64,000 nt of DNA from Homalodisca vitripennis (lineage: Eukaryota > Arthropoda > Insecta > Hemiptera > Cicadellidae), in NCBI RefSeq assembly GCF_021130785.1, contig NC_060213.1:62961001-63025000 (forward strand), given 5' to 3'. Position 1 is the first letter of the stretch, and each line of letters begins with the position of its first letter. Of the stretch, positions 24,375-37,165 are shown piece after piece. The notes beneath the pieces were generated by a model. That model searched no databases, had not been told where the DNA came from, and was given only the letters and a program-made list of their open reading frames with translations. Position numbers and translations under genes: made by a program.

Positions 24375-25485
24375 TTGTATCTAACGTCAATTTTTTATCA
24401 CACACACACACTCTTCTTTCTGCGAAGTAAAATATTAATGTTTAATTTGATTGTATGTCAGAATGGATTATTATAAACCAATTCTAGAAGTAAAAAACGC
24501 TGATAAAATCACCTAAATATTTGTTGGACCGTGGAACAGCGCCGGCTCTTTGAAACATTTGACTTTAAAACAAAATATACTAGTATCCTCATGAAGGTTA
24601 TACGGCAAAAGGTTTGAACTGTAAAGCAGATAACGCTACTGACTAAATACTATAGAAATTGTAGACAATTTTAATCTAAAAGTAATGATATTTCGACAAA
24701 ATATACTCTGGTATTGGGTGTTTTTTGTTATTGTCAGAGTTTAATTTATACGAAAGAATTAACATTTTTCGTAACATATGCTTTTTTATAATCAATGTCT
24801 TTTTGTTTGTTACTAGATGTTGCCAGAATTAAAGTCAGAACCAATACAGTTGGTGTGTGTGCAGTATATGGATCATAAAACACCACATTTTATCTGCGTA
24901 TCCTTAGAAGCTTGATCCCTTTTTTGATTGGAAAATACAAAATTGAGTGTACGAATATAACAATATACTCTTTTGAATAGTTTAAGTAGAAGAAATATTG
25001 GATAAATCTAGAGCAGGCTTAATTTCCAATTCATTGTATGGTGTGAAACTAGGGCCAAATATTTAACTTCATAATTATGAACGTTTATCATGTAGTTATA
25101 TAAATTCATATTTTATTTGAAATAGTTTTGAGATAAATAGATATTGTTGTTCGAAATGTCATTCGAGTTATTTAAAGAACACAAATATGTGAGTCATTAC
25201 TAAAGCAAACTTTATTTACATACAAAACCCAGTGTGTACATGTCTAAAATGAAAAATAAACTAATAAAAAAATAATCAAATTTAATTAAGTAATCTTGTT
25301 GGTCCCTGCAGAAAAGTAAATCGACAATGTAATGAACATAGGTCTTGTTATTGGGTTATTCAAAAGTCAAAACTTCAATGTATAATCGCTGAAATTCGCT
25401 TATCTGTCTCTTGCACTTAAGTAATACTATAGTTAATGTATGTATAACTTATGACCAGTGGCGGCTCAAACAAATCAATTTCCCA
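24375..25485. other. Gene-free AT-rich stretch
   Basis: No gene, RNA or element end was recognised. A short CA repeat occurs at 24404. Confidence 0.5.
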
Positions 25486-25489
25486 AGAA

Positions 25490-25905
25490 AGACTAAGGGT
25501 TCTTCATCAATAAAATGTATTAAAATAAACTGTATCATAAAAGTCTATAAATATAACTGTTTATAACTTATAACTTTAGTATTTCATTAAAAATGTAATG
25601 GTACAATAACGCAACGAAAATATTTGAATAACAAAAGTGACCTCTAAAAGCAAAAACGCATTTGCGTATACGTTCTTCTCAAATAGTTATTTATCAAATT
25701 CAATTCGATAAATTTGGTGTTTGTGTAGTTACAGGAAAGGTCAGGCAAAGTTGACAGACCAGTAATTACATCTGCAAGGCAACTTAGAAGGCAAACATTG
25801 CCCTCAACAAGTACTATCATTACATCCCTGACAATTTCCTCAGACAATTCCCTTATTTCATTCCTCAGATATTATATGATCTGGTAGTAAATTTAAGAGG
25901 TCAGT
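25490..25905 (+). repeat. Repeat family Y, copy 3 (partial)
   Basis: Matches 20695-20770 (TTCTTCATCAATAAAATGTA) and then 21500-21680 (CCTCAACAAGTACT, TCCCTGACAATTTC, GATATTATATGATCTGGTAG). The part between these in copy 2 is mostly missing, so this is an internally deleted or chimeric copy. Confidence 0.65.
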
Positions 25906-25909
25906 TGTG

Positions 25910-26985
25910 TATAATGCATGCAAATACAGGAAACATTTCTTTATTTATTATGTTGACCAGTATTTGACATCAAAGGAGTGAAAACCTTTCTACAGTCCTT
26001 TGCAAGCTTGGAAATCGCACGTTTTAATGATTTATTGCATTGCATACTTTGAATTAAAACTTTTCAATTAGGTCTTCAGTCCTGTCATTCGACTGATACT
26101 GTATCAAAGTGTTTCAGTACACCTCGATTCAGTTCACTCAGGTATGTTCCAAGTCTGATGTTTTGTGCTAGATAGAGGTTACAAACTAGCACTATTTTAA
26201 TTTGTCAGAGACTTTGCTCAAATACTGCTTCATCTAGATTACAGTAACGATTTGGTTTTGTGCAACTGTTTGAAGCTTTTTCCAATACTACAAGTAGTTG
26301 GACTTAATGGCATGAATGAAATAAACGTTTACAAGTGGTTTATAACTTTTATTGATTCCTCTCATTGTAAATCTTAGAGGCATGTAGGCCTAGTATCTGG
26401 AATTATGTTATAAAAATTAAAAAAAATAATGTTAATGGTTAAACGATACGTTAAACCTCTTTAATTATTTAAAGTTTGAACAGAGAACTTTACAGAAATG
26501 AGCAAAATCTATTAAAGTCACATCTATTAAAGAGGATGGCAGTTACAGTTAATTGTCCATCAGCAGTTACATTTTCAGTTTGCCCTACGTATTCAGTCAA
26601 TTATTTCGTATCCTTAAAAAATTTTAAAAATGTAATCAACCTTTGTTGGGTTTGTTTTTAAATATGTTAATACCGTTGTGTTGTATTTTTTAGCAAGCAG
26701 TGTTTGCTGTATTGCCAATAAGTTATTTGAAGTCAATCAATTCTTCAAATAACAGAAAAGACAACCCAGTTACTCAGTGATCGCTGGAAACGTAATAACG
26801 AAACAAAAAGGAACAGAATAAGATAAGTTTAGATTCTTATATTGCGGAGGAAATGCTACAAAAAAGACGTAATAGAGGGCTGTACAGTTAATGAGCTCGC
26901 TCGTCGAGCGTAGCGACGATTATATGATGGAATGGTACAGAGCAGTTAGAAAAATAATTGGTATATATTTCAGTTGTATGTTAGG
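25910..26985. other. Gene-free stretch
   Basis: I see no gene. A small GC-richer palindromic patch (CGCTCGTCGAGCGTAGCGACG, ~26900) is the only structured element noticed. Confidence 0.45.
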
Positions 26986-26997
26986 TTAATTATTCAT

Positions 26998-27029
26998 CTG
27001 AGGAGGAGATCAGATTGTGCATCTCGAAG
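26998..27029 (+). ncRNA. Hammerhead-like motif, degenerate copy
   Basis: CTGAGGA at 26998-27004 is followed by a stem of GAGAT (27006-27010) with ATCTC (27021-27025) and then GAAG (27026-27029). The hammerhead ribozyme core is CTGANGA-stem II-GAAA, so both core boxes have one change here. The downstream text (GCTGATTTTTTGCATCACTT) is related to that after the minus-strand copy at 34.7 kb, which shows common descent. Confidence 0.4.
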
Positions 27030-27229
27030 CGTTGTGTTGCTGATTTTTTGCATCACTTAACAATAGCAAAAGTCCCAAAATTCCTATTTGCCTTCACAAT
27101 CCTTTCATCGTCAAAATGAAATTTCATCTATACTGACTCAAATAGGATTTTAGTTAATACACAAATCCCAATTAATCACTATTTTAGACTACAATTTAGG
27201 AGTAATAGCCTGTAACAAGCAACGCTGCT

Positions 27230-27355
27230 GCCAATGTGCCGCCTAATGGACAGTGTTTCCAGGTTATTAACCACAATTGGAAGACGTCGAGTTAAGTCAA
27301 TTTGGATACTTCAAATTCACTTCAATTATAGTAATAGAGAAGCAATTCATAGCAC
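27230..27355 (+). repeat. Dispersed repeat, copy 2 (partner at 0.29 kb)
   Basis: Matches 290-405 in order and orientation, including the exact run TTATTAACCACAATTGGAAG. Class unknown. Confidence 0.6.
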
Positions 27356-27761
27356 ATAATGGAGTGTAGTGAATATCTACTTCTATTCTAATTCATATTC
27401 AAATATTCAATTTATTTCACTTTTATAGCTCTTCCGGCTAATTCAGAATAAATAGATAGATTTTTGACAACAACAATGTTAATAATTTATAATTGTATTG
27501 TGAACAAAGTCTTAAAAAATGTTGAGATAAGAAAAAATTTTTAATCAAAAACAGTTAGGAAAGTGATAATGTCGAGTAAAAATTTACATTGTGCCAGTCC
27601 GAGTGTTGCAAAATTGCAATTAGTCCATTGATGCTGTTTGTTTTTTTGTTGTTTGTGAGGAACATTTCAAAAGCATAATCGTAAAACATGAAAAGTATGT
27701 AGAAGATATTCGTGCCATTAAACATTTCATTATTTTATTTGACAATTCCATCAGCAACTGG

Positions 27762-27776
27762 TGGGGGGGGGGGGGG
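27762..27776. repeat. G homopolymer tract
   Basis: About thirteen consecutive G residues inside AT-rich DNA, about 40 bases before the hairpin cluster. Confidence 0.9.
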
Positions 27777-27813
27777 CGAATAAAAAAACACGAGTCAAGC
27801 AAGTAAAATAGTG

Positions 27814-27878
27814 GTCTGACCAATATCAGACTTCAATAATAAACGGCGTGACCAATATCACGCCGTTTATTATTGAAG
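27814..27878. repeat. Two adjacent perfect hairpins sharing one loop sequence
   Basis: The large hairpin has perfect 21-base arms (27831-27851 and 27858-27878) around the loop CCAATA. Directly before it, GTCTGA (27814-27819) and TCAGAC (27826-27831) form a small hairpin around the same six bases CCAATA. The large stem contains the GC-rich core CGGCGTGA and is flanked by AT bases. No T-run follows, so it is not an obvious terminator. Confidence 0.95.
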
Positions 27879-27899
27879 CCTTCAAGTCTAAAATTCGAC

Positions 27900-29200
27900 A
27901 TAAATGTACATGTTACAAAACCAAGCTAAAAAACTTATATATATATAAAAACAATTATTTACTATAGTGCTTTTAGTAACCAAATTGTGTTAGTAACGCA
28001 AGTTAAATTGTTTTGACTGCGGCATTCGTTCATCGAAAGATGTCGAGCTATAAATAGCTACGCTCTACGTAATAGTTTGAATTGCGCCTGTTTTGGCTTG
28101 ACCAGTCAAATCCGTCTTCGTGAAAGAAGAATAAAGACAAATTTCGATTAAAAAAATAAAGTTATGTGTTCGTTTCATTAAAAACTAACCAATATTGTTT
28201 ATTTATTCCATAGTAAAGAATTACATTAAACCAATTGTAACAAATAATAATTAAGCTCACTTTTATAACTATTATAAAAGAATAAAAACTGTTTTGAAAG
28301 GAATAATGGAAACTAGGCACTATAAGAACTTCTTTTAATAATTTTACTAGTTATTCTGAAATAATCTCACAATTATTGTACTTCGCCGATTAAATACTTT
28401 ATAATACGCATAAAGTAAAAACATGCTTATCAAAACATTTGTAAAATTAGAAATCTCCCAAGTATGAGAAATGTACAAATTCGAGTAATTAGTAATAACT
28501 TTTACTGATTTATGTGTCCAGTGACACTTTTAAGATTTTATTTGAAATCATAGAAAATTCAAAGACCAAATATAAGTAAATAAACGTTTTGAATGTGGTA
28601 AAACTCAAGGTCTAGAGCCTGTTCTTAATTGTATAATGTAAGGAATTTAAGAAGGGTTTAGAAAATTAACTGTACTGCTTACAGTTACATTTGTTGGTAT
28701 TGCAAAGAATTTAAAATCACTATATGATATTAAAACTGCATTAAGAAATGTACGAAAATATCAGGATTTCTAGACAGTCACTACAACGTTGTTTAAAACC
28801 GTCTATAACAGGCCTTTAGGAACCAGCTGCGACTCTCAAGTCTAGTTGTGAACTAACCAGACTGTACTTGATGGAGTTAAGTCACAGACTGTCCGGACTT
28901 TGAGTTAGCAGCTGGCGCAATAAGTTGATAACAGTCCCTAGCAAAGTACAGAAATATACTTTATTTTAATTTAAAAACAACATTTAAGGCATTTTAAACT
29001 ATAAATGTAACAAGCCTTGCCCACGATTTAGTATAGATCATTTAAATACGTACTGAATTATATTTTCACATTGAGAAATTCTAGGTGAGGCATGAACTTA
29101 ATGCTTTTTACAAAAAGTTTCAGTATTAAAAATAACATTGTGTTTGAGTTTTTCTTGTATATATACATATAAAAGAAGGAATGCCAAAGTGAAACTAATA
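27900..29200. other. Gene-free stretch
   Basis: Nothing recognisable apart from short AT-rich simple sequence (27940-27948). Confidence 0.45.
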
Positions 29201-29214
29201 TTATAAATTCCAAA

Positions 29215-29400
29215 TTATGTTTGTTTGTTTATTACCCTTTCATGCGTAAACTATTTAACCGATCATCATGAACTTTTACATGGATTGTCTAAGAGTCCCT
29301 GGTTAACATATAGGCCTATTACTATTTCTAAAATTCCTTCCGGCTACACCCTCTGATTTCTAAAGTTACGAAAAATCCCATCTTGGTCTCTAAAGATGCA
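29215..29400 (-). repeat. Repeat family Z, copy 3 (inverted)
   Basis: Read on the minus strand it gives AGACCAAGATGGGATTTTTC, GGAAT.TTA.AAATAG.AATAGGCCTATA, CCAGGGACTCTTAGACAATC and a CGGTTAAATAGTTTACGCAT part, in the same order as copies 1, 2 and 4. Confidence 0.8.
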
Positions 29401-29530
29401 TTAAAGTATGCATATATTACTAATCAATTGATAGTCTGTGCTTTTTTTATCTTATATAAGCCTCAGCGTATTAGTTATGCAGGCTTCGGTGTTCACTGGT
29501 TTTTTTTGTCGAAGTACGTACATGATTGGA

Positions 29531-29603
29531 CCTCTCCAGGATTTGAACTCGTGATCTCTCGGTTAGAGAGCCGTGACTATAACCATTAGTCTACAGAGGA
29601 GGA
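29531..29603 (-). mobile_element. tRNA-Val-like sequence (pseudo-tRNA or SINE head)
   Basis: The minus strand carries a GACTAATGGTTATAGTCACG D-arm-like segment, an anticodon loop C-T-AAC-C-G (Val) closed by a CTCT/AGAG stem, and AGTTCAAATCC in the B box position. The first pair of the anticodon stem is mismatched and the B box departs from GGTTCGA. It sits immediately upstream on the minus strand of repeat Z3. A related 3' half occurs at 56147. Confidence 0.6.
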
Positions 29604-29609
29604 CAGAGA

Positions 29610-31190
29610 GTCTGTGTTAATTGTAATGAACTGTTCTGTAATTCTGTGTCACCATTGCTTCATGCAGAAACTATATGTTTAATTGCTTAAAATATTGTTA
29701 TACATTTTTTACAATAGTCTTGAATGAATAGAGTAAGCTTTATGGTAAATACACTTTCAACCTTTTATTCAACCGCTGTTGTGCACAGAGTAAGAAAGTA
29801 TCCAGATAGGGAAATTAAAAGTTTTAATACAAATATATATTTAACTTTTCATTTTAAGAAATATTAAGTAGGTAGTGATTGGTTAGTACTTTAATGCATC
29901 AGTGTACTTTTACTATATATTTGAATAATAGGTATCAATTTACATTAACGTGACCATAGAAAGGTATGTTCATTTTTTTCACGAAAACTAAAATTTTTCC
30001 TAAAAACAATATTGAAGAAAAAATTCGTCGGCAACGAAAATCAAAGGAGCTACGATTTTTTTTTAAATCCTCTCAAAACTCCGTTTTTGACAGTTTTCTA
30101 TAACTCCGCGTCTGCTCAAACTCAGTATAGCCAGAATTAAAAAAACCGATTATCATACCAACAACGAGAAATTATCGTATTTTCATATAACATAATCGTA
30201 CCAAACACATTTAATGAAGAAGTATGTTATGTTTGTATAATAAATTATGTTATAATTAACTTTTGGTTTGTTACTTGTATAAATTTGTCAAAAATCTTTC
30301 ATGGTACGATAATAACTACCCATCGTGTATCTTACCGGCGCATAAAATCAAAGAAATTATCGTACCTTTACGATAATTATCGTACCTTTGGCAACACTAT
30401 CCATATTTGACAGTTTGGTATTACTCCGCGCCTTCTCAAATAAAGAAGGGACGTCATTTTGAACTACTGTTGTTCCTCCGAGTCTATTCTTAACCTCCTA
30501 GTTCAGTAGTGGTAATGGCACACCTTTGTGGTTAATGGCACACTTTTGTGTTGGATGTTCGGTATCTCACGTGGAAGCAAATCGTAAAGACGAGTTAAGG
30601 ATAAAATTCCGCGTTACGGCAGGATAAAAACTCATTTTGTGGGGTATTTGGGTGAATACCTTTTTAAGGCGAAATACCCAAACCTCAATGAGCGGATCCA
30701 CCATTTCTGGGTTGGTAAGTGATAAGTTACTGAAATGATGCTGACTAATACGTTAATCCTGTCAACGATGCCGGCCCGCTGCGCAGTGCTGCGCACTGCT
30801 TGCTCTTTGAGAAAAAACAATTATCTCGAGCTTGCAAAAGTCGAATCCCAGATCACGTGATGCCCCTGCTCCTTAACGCATTAATGTCCGAAAGGCATCA
30901 ATATAATACAATAATATACTTTCCCCTCAGTTCATATGCACCATGATAATAATACTTGACTATAAATGCCCAACCCATGAAAAAAAGTCCATTTTCCTTG
31001 GTCACGCTAATGTAAATAAATACCGAATAATATTATAAAACACATCTTAGTTGTCTTTTGGCAAAAGTAGGTTTGTCAGACCTACTTATAAATATAAAGA
31101 TATAAATATACTTGATCGGCGGAAGGTAAAATTTAATATTGCACAAAAATACTACAACACGCTTTAAAATTTGTTCTAACTTAACATTAT
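29610..31190. other. Gene-free stretch with internal word repeats
   Basis: I see no gene. The words TAACTCCGCGTCTGCTCAAA (30102) and TTACTCCGCGCCTTCTCAAA (30420) form a local repeat ~320 bases apart, and TATCGTACC-type words recur between 30170 and 30400. At 30778-30798 CGCTGCGCAGTGCTGCGCA is a small GC-rich palindrome. Confidence 0.45.
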
Positions 31191-31195
31191 TGCCG

Positions 31196-31198
31196 AAA

Positions 31199-31262
<64 letters not shown>
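31196..31262. repeat. Poly-A run followed by TA microsatellite
   Basis: About twenty A residues pass directly into a TA repeat. A retroposon tail is possible, but no element body is recognisable upstream. Confidence 0.9.
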
Positions 31263-31264
31263 CT

Positions 31265-33235
31265 CAAACCAGAAGCGCTCATCACGTAAAAAGCCTAAAA
31301 AATTGAGTGCTTAGCGGCGGGATGCTGCTAATTTATCAATAAAATAGAAGGTTCAAAATGATTTTAAGAATAAATTGCATTTTCTCAACGTTATGCAGGC
31401 GAGTTAGAGCGATGATTTATTTAACTTTTGACGTTTGAGTAATTCAATAACCAGACAGCTACCCATTCGTCTGTCAATACACTCTCTGCAATATCTGCTA
31501 TAGTAACACTTTACATATAAACTGCAAGGCATATGTTTTCAAAGTCATGTGGAAATCTGATACAGTACACAGTATGCTCCTGCTTTCCTACCTCTTCCTG
31601 TATTCTTGGCGTTCACTATGTTATCAAATTTTCTTGGTTCAGTCCAGGAGTTATATAAGTTGTTATGTACCTAATCATCATCGCACGTATCTTTAGCCCA
31701 AAACGGATATTTTACCCTCTCGTGATTTTCTGCCATAAAATTGCCCTTTGTATCTGATACTTTGGGATTTCTTTTTCAATGGTACAGGCTCAGTGTGCTC
31801 GTTTGTTTCTTCAAATTCTAGTCACAGATTAAATGGTTATTAGGATCATATTAATGTGCGGTTCCCTTTCAACTGCTGTAAATTTTCTATCCTACAATGT
31901 CAAGGAAACTAATTTCCAGTGTCTAAAATATAAAAATTGTTTTAAATTCTTCACTGCTGCCATCTATAGTTTAAATTAGATATTATTACTCTCAAAATTA
32001 TTTGCACCACATTACGATAGGTGGTATTTTGTTCATGCAATGCAAAATTCTGGAATAAGTGTTCACGATAAGTATCATTTCAGAATAAAAAATACTTACT
32101 TATTATTATATGTAAGCAATATACAAACTAAATTTAGTCCAAATCCACCCACAATGATTTGGGTCATTGAATGTCATATATTCTAATATCTAAATATGCA
32201 AACAACCAAAAATCATTCTTCACAGAATTTCGCATTTAAAATATTAGTAGGATTACTGCAATCTTTGACATTATTCAATCATATATCTTTCAAGCCCCAA
32301 TTTGGTTTACTAAAAGCGTTTCATTCTCGAATTTCAGGGCTCTATAACGTTCTCTTTAAACTTAAATTCCAATTATTATAATATGCACCACGAGATTGAA
32401 ATATTTTTCACTGATAACTTATCTCAGCTATTCAAAAAGGAAATGTCTATGAAGTTTCCATTATTTAACACGAAATCACGTATGAACCGCGTGTAACTAC
32501 TAATAGTATTTTAATTGAATTTGAAACATTAAATAAAACATATAAAATTAAAATTGTAATGAACAGCAGGGAAAACCTCCATATGAAAATGAATCATTAA
32601 ATGGAATTGAAAGATCAATCACATTTAAAACGTGATATAAAATGTAATTAAAAAACTGAAAAAGTTTAGTCTTTAGTCTAGATTCTGAGTATTAACGTCC
32701 TATAAACTACATTATACAATATAATCTCTCTGATGGTGAAAGCAGGTGGTCTAGATAGGTTATTGATTTTTGTGTATTTCATTAGTATACACTTAAATAC
32801 ATAGCAGACTAAACGTTTTAGACAAAGGTTCTTGTTTTTATAAACATATCAGTATATATACACAAAGCCTGTATCTTTGAAAATGTTTTGTAAGACACAT
32901 CTGTATGTGTTGTTGTTTCTTAAGGACCCTCCATGGCCATCTTAAAACTGTGGGTGTCCTTGTCTGTCCGTTTGTCTTTCAGTACGTCCTTACAAGAACT
33001 CTATGGAAATTTTCTAGAGATTGAGAATGGTATAAAGGTCGAAGGAATATCTCAATTGATTTCGGGATTACACGATGATAAAAAAGATTGAAGCTAAAAT
33101 TAATATTCTTTAATTTTTACCTAGGTCTCCTGTGTAACTACGATGGAATAAATAACCGCAGATTAAACAAACGTATAAGGAAAGTTAGTATAATAATATG
33201 ACATTATATCATATGGCATATTAAAATATGATAAG
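31265..33235. other. Gene-free stretch
   Basis: No coding region or known element was recognised. The 61-codon frame at 32196 is AT-rich and has no visible motif. Confidence 0.45.
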
Positions 33236-33289
33236 GTTGGACTGATTGGTTAGACTTTCGTTACAATATTCTATTTGGCCTTGAAATAC

Positions 33290-33700
33290 TCCATTGTGAC
33301 ACGTTATTTATTCACACTTTAATCTAGTGAATAATCAATAATATTCAAGCACATCAGTCCCGATTGGTCAATAAATAGTAAATTGATAACACAGTACCAA
33401 TCAGTTATGTTAAAAACTTGACCTGTTTACCTGCAAATACAGAAGTGGTTCCTCGTAGTTGCATGCAAACAACTACTGTATAGTACCAAACGCGACTAGA
33501 GGTAACATTTCAGAGAATAAGCTACACATATTTAATTAAATAAGGTAAAACATTTGTTCCACATCACACAACACGGACGTGATTATTTAGAACTGCCAAA
33601 CATATAAGCTAATTAGCAAATTTGCCCCAAAGTTTTGTTGGACTGTAAAACAAATATTACTGGTTTAAATTCGTATAATGAAATTATTTCCCCAACAAAA
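33290..33700 (+). repeat. Local repeat pair, first copy
   Basis: Two parts match 34250-35530 in order: GTACCAATCAGTTATG...CTTGACCTGTTTACC (33395), also at 34355, and GTTGGACTGTAAAACA..TACTGGTTTAAAT with AATGAAATTATTTCCCCAAC (33640), also at 35484. The second copy is interrupted between these parts by about 1 kb that includes the hammerhead-like motif at 34.7 kb. Confidence 0.7.
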
Positions 33701-34254
33701 GTTTTTCCCTTAAAGCATAGGGTTCATAACAATTGAGAACCTGCTTCAGAGATTATAAACTATAATTTCCTAGGATGGGAGGAAGGAGGTGGAGAGATTT
33801 ACTTTAGTAAGCAGCCATTGAATTGACTAGTTAATGTTCAAAAATAAAAGACCACTCAATCTTTTAAAAGCCTCTACTAAGATGATGCTGCATAGATGAT
33901 TTTTGCATCATTTTTATACAGATTTCTTAAATGTATATCAGAACCTTCGAACACTACTTATATTGTCTCTTGCTGGGATAGAGTCTAACAGAAAGTGTGA
34001 CGGAAATAACTCATATATCTTTGCACTATAAAAGCAGATGTTAGTAAATTTTAACTGAGGTATGTTTGACGACAACACTTAAGATTTAAAATGTCACTAT
34101 AAAATGCTTAAAATTAATGAAGATGAACTATTGAAGTTACGCTAAACTCAGAGAAAAAAAACATTAAAAAAAATTATAATAATAGACGACTAAGATTTCA
34201 AAAATAGATTTTATTATAGGTACATTAATTATTTTTTAGTAACATCACTGAGTG

Positions 34255-35535
34255 ACTTGTATATTTGTTTTCACTTTAATGTAATAAATAATCAACACTC
34301 CACTATTATTTTCGACCATCTCTGCCCTGATTAGTCAATAGACTGCAAGTGGACAGTACAGTACCAATCAGTTATGCTAAGCCAACTTGACCTGTTTACC
34401 CCTAGAATGTAGATAGGGTAGTTAGTAATACTCCGAAACCCTTAGACACTGTACAATAACGTCATGAGTACTGTTCTGTGAAACCCGAGAATTGGGAGGT
34501 AGAGGGCGGTAGAGAGAGAGGTTCTTAACTGGCTTCAACAAGTTGTGGAAGTTCGATTATTATAATGACCATGTAGTCTTGTGTATTTATGGAGTAGAAT
34601 GTGATATTCTGTGTTTGAAGTTTGTTTTTGACAATGAAGGATTGTGAAGGAAACGGGATTTCTCCGCAAATTTCCCATCGTTCAGTGATAAAAAACCAGT
34701 AGCACTACGTTTCGAGATCTGGAATCTGATCTCTTCTTCAGGTAAATAGCTAACCTAACACATTGCTACAAACTACGTTAAAATGAACAAATCATACCAG
34801 TGCGTTGTGACTCGCATAAGTCAGGAATAACCATGTTGTATGTCAACTTCACTAACTCTAAAACATAAAATTAGACATCGTTACAATGTTGTAGGATGTT
34901 ATTTACGGTTACTTACGATGATTTACAATTATTTCTCATTAATCTGCCCTATCCTAAAAGACACTCATAACTCATTAAATTTCTTAAACTCGTAACAATC
35001 TAAATAATCAATACTATTTTAAAACCCTTAATTAATGCATGATCAAATATTTACACTTCTACTACATTCTTAAATTTAAACTATGTTGTTTACAGAAAAA
35101 TTGAATTAATTTCAATAGGTATCCCGGAGCTTTCAAAAGTAATATATTTTATACGAAGCTAACTAAGACAAATCATGAAATTTCATGAGTGATTAAGATG
35201 AGAGTCATTTACAATTTACTGAATTACCTCACTTATGAGGAAACTAAGTTTTATACATAGATAGAGGTTGTATGCAATTTATATACACCGTGTTTTTGTA
35301 TGTATTTTGTGTTATTTTATATATGATATAGCAAAAGTAATCAAGGTAAAATTCTTAAAAGTGAGGATAAAATATTTTACCAATAAACTAAATATCAGCT
35401 ATCATATCGTACATCAGAATATGGAAGTGATTGGTGAAAGATCCAAACATGTAAGCTAGTTTGTACATTAGCTCCAACCTTCTGTTGGACTGTGAAACAG
35501 GATCATCTGGTTGAAATATAATGGAATTATCTCTC
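34255..35535 (+). repeat. Local repeat pair, second copy with insertion
   Basis: Carries the same two anchor parts as 33290-33700 (ATTAGTCAATA.ACTG..AGT...GTACCAATCAGTTATGCTA, then GTTGGACTGTGAAACA). The two parts are spaced ~0.9 kb further apart than in the first copy, so a later insertion between them is likely. Confidence 0.6.
34710..34741 (-). ncRNA. Hammerhead-like motif, best-conserved minus-strand copy
   Basis: On the minus strand CTGAAGA (34741-34735) is followed by A and a perfect six-pair stem GAGATC/GATCTC (34733-34728 with 34719-34714) around an eight-base loop, then GAAA (34713-34710). After it comes CGTAG-TG-CTAC, a short hairpin in the place of stem III. This matches the hammerhead core CTGANGA-stem II-GAAA. 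Penelope-like elements and related retroposons are known to carry minimal hammerheads. No protein-coding part of such an element is visible nearby. Confidence 0.5.
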
Positions 35536-35539
35536 TACC

Positions 35540-37060
35540 TGTGCAACTGTTGTTTTGTGTGGTCAAGTGATAATGCCCTACATGTGACACAGCACAAGTT
35601 CATAATTGTGCTCAGTTTAAAGTTTGATTGTGGTCAAATCAAATTAGGCTAGACACACATTGAAGGGATTTCGAAGTTCCAGTGTTGCCTCTTGCAGTGG
35701 GAAACAATGCTTAAATGTTCGGTAGTTAAGACTTTTAATATCAAATTCATTACCCCTGAGACGAATTCTTCAGAGATCGTGAAGAGTGATTAAGTATTGA
35801 AAAATTATTTGGATTGTACTGACGCAAACACAGTGTTAAAAATCTGCTCTACATGTGTACTAGAAGATAGGATTAGTCAGTGGCGTATGTAGAACATTAT
35901 TTCGGGTGGGGGGGGGGCGCATTCACTTGGTGGTTTTGGAAGTATAAATACCCTCCAAAAATAGAGGCTTAGGAATCCTCCCACTGGAAATACATGAGCT
36001 TTAAGACCTCATAAATGTGTTCTAGCTTAGAACAAACACCTGAGTGCAATTTTAATGTATGTATTTTATAATTTCGGGGAGGGGGAGCTTGAGTATCCTG
36101 AGCCCCCCTCCTTAACACGCCCATGGGATTACCAGTGAAACGCGAAAGGTAACATAAATAGCTTGATGTCCTAATGATAACCACCTTATCAAAATGTAAG
36201 TCTTAATCATTTTTAACTGAGGCCATCGGTTACAACATTTAGTTTGTTAAAAATGTAGGAATACGTGATTGGTCAGTATATATTTAGGTAAATATACCCT
36301 TAGAAATTAAGAGGACTGTTATTGGTGGAATTATTATTAACGCCTAAACTTGAAACTTTGAGTTAATACATACAAGATGTGTTTAGAAATACAAAATGAA
36401 TAAGGCTACGATTTAAACTCCAAACCCCCAAAGGAGTAATATACACTCGTAAATTAAAGTAGTGGTTTACTTTTCAGAAGCTTAGTGAAAATGAAAACTT
36501 ATAAATTTAAAACAAATTAATAATCTTAGCACACATAATTTTTACTGTTCGAAATCTGAATAAATTATACTTTAATCCCTATTTAATAAAGCATTTGTAT
36601 TAATTATCATTATTAAGATTAAATTGGTAATAGCTTAAAAGCATTTCAGATATTGTAAATACTAACCTACCCATGTTATAATAGCAACCCGGGCAGCGTC
36701 AGATATTAAAAGTGTGTTACATACACAGAAATGATTACTAGCAGTGGGTAATCTAAACTAAAAGAATTATAACTGATTTGATTCATAAGAGTTTTATTCG
36801 TTAAGAGAGTCAAAAGCTATTTGTTTTTAAACACAATTATTTAATGTAATGTGTGAGGTAAATGCAAGTAATACAGGCCTCTATGTAGGGATTTGTAACT
36901 TTTCTGTTGTTAGCAACACAAACACATAAGGATATAATGGGCAATAATAGAAGAGGAAAGGATTGATAGAATGGGTGAATTTTTTAAACAAAGATCTAGA
37001 AACATTCACATAGCTGCCACAGAGTAGCCTAATGGCGATTACCTTAGGCTGTCGTGACTC
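35540..37060. other. Gene-free stretch with a G-tract
   Basis: Contains a G homopolymer at about 35909-35919 and a G-rich/C-rich pair at 36075-36110. No gene was recognised. Confidence 0.45.
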
Positions 37061-37165
37061 ATAACGCTTAAAACAAGTGTCTACCGTGTCACCGACTGAC
37101 TTATGATGTTTAACACGAGAGTCTACCGTGTCACTTAATAACTCATGATGCTTAACACAATTTTT
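37060..37165 (+). repeat. Short tandem repeat, about 46-base period
   Basis: GACTCATAACGCTTAAAACA, GACTTATGATGTTTAACACG and AACTCATGATGCTTAACACA occur in succession. The first two are each followed by GTCTACCGTGTCAC, and GTCTACCATGTCGTG recurs once more at 37498. Confidence 0.85.

Noticed and set aside
27831..27878. Rho-independent terminator
   Set aside because: The hairpin is perfect but no T-run follows, and the DNA is eukaryotic.
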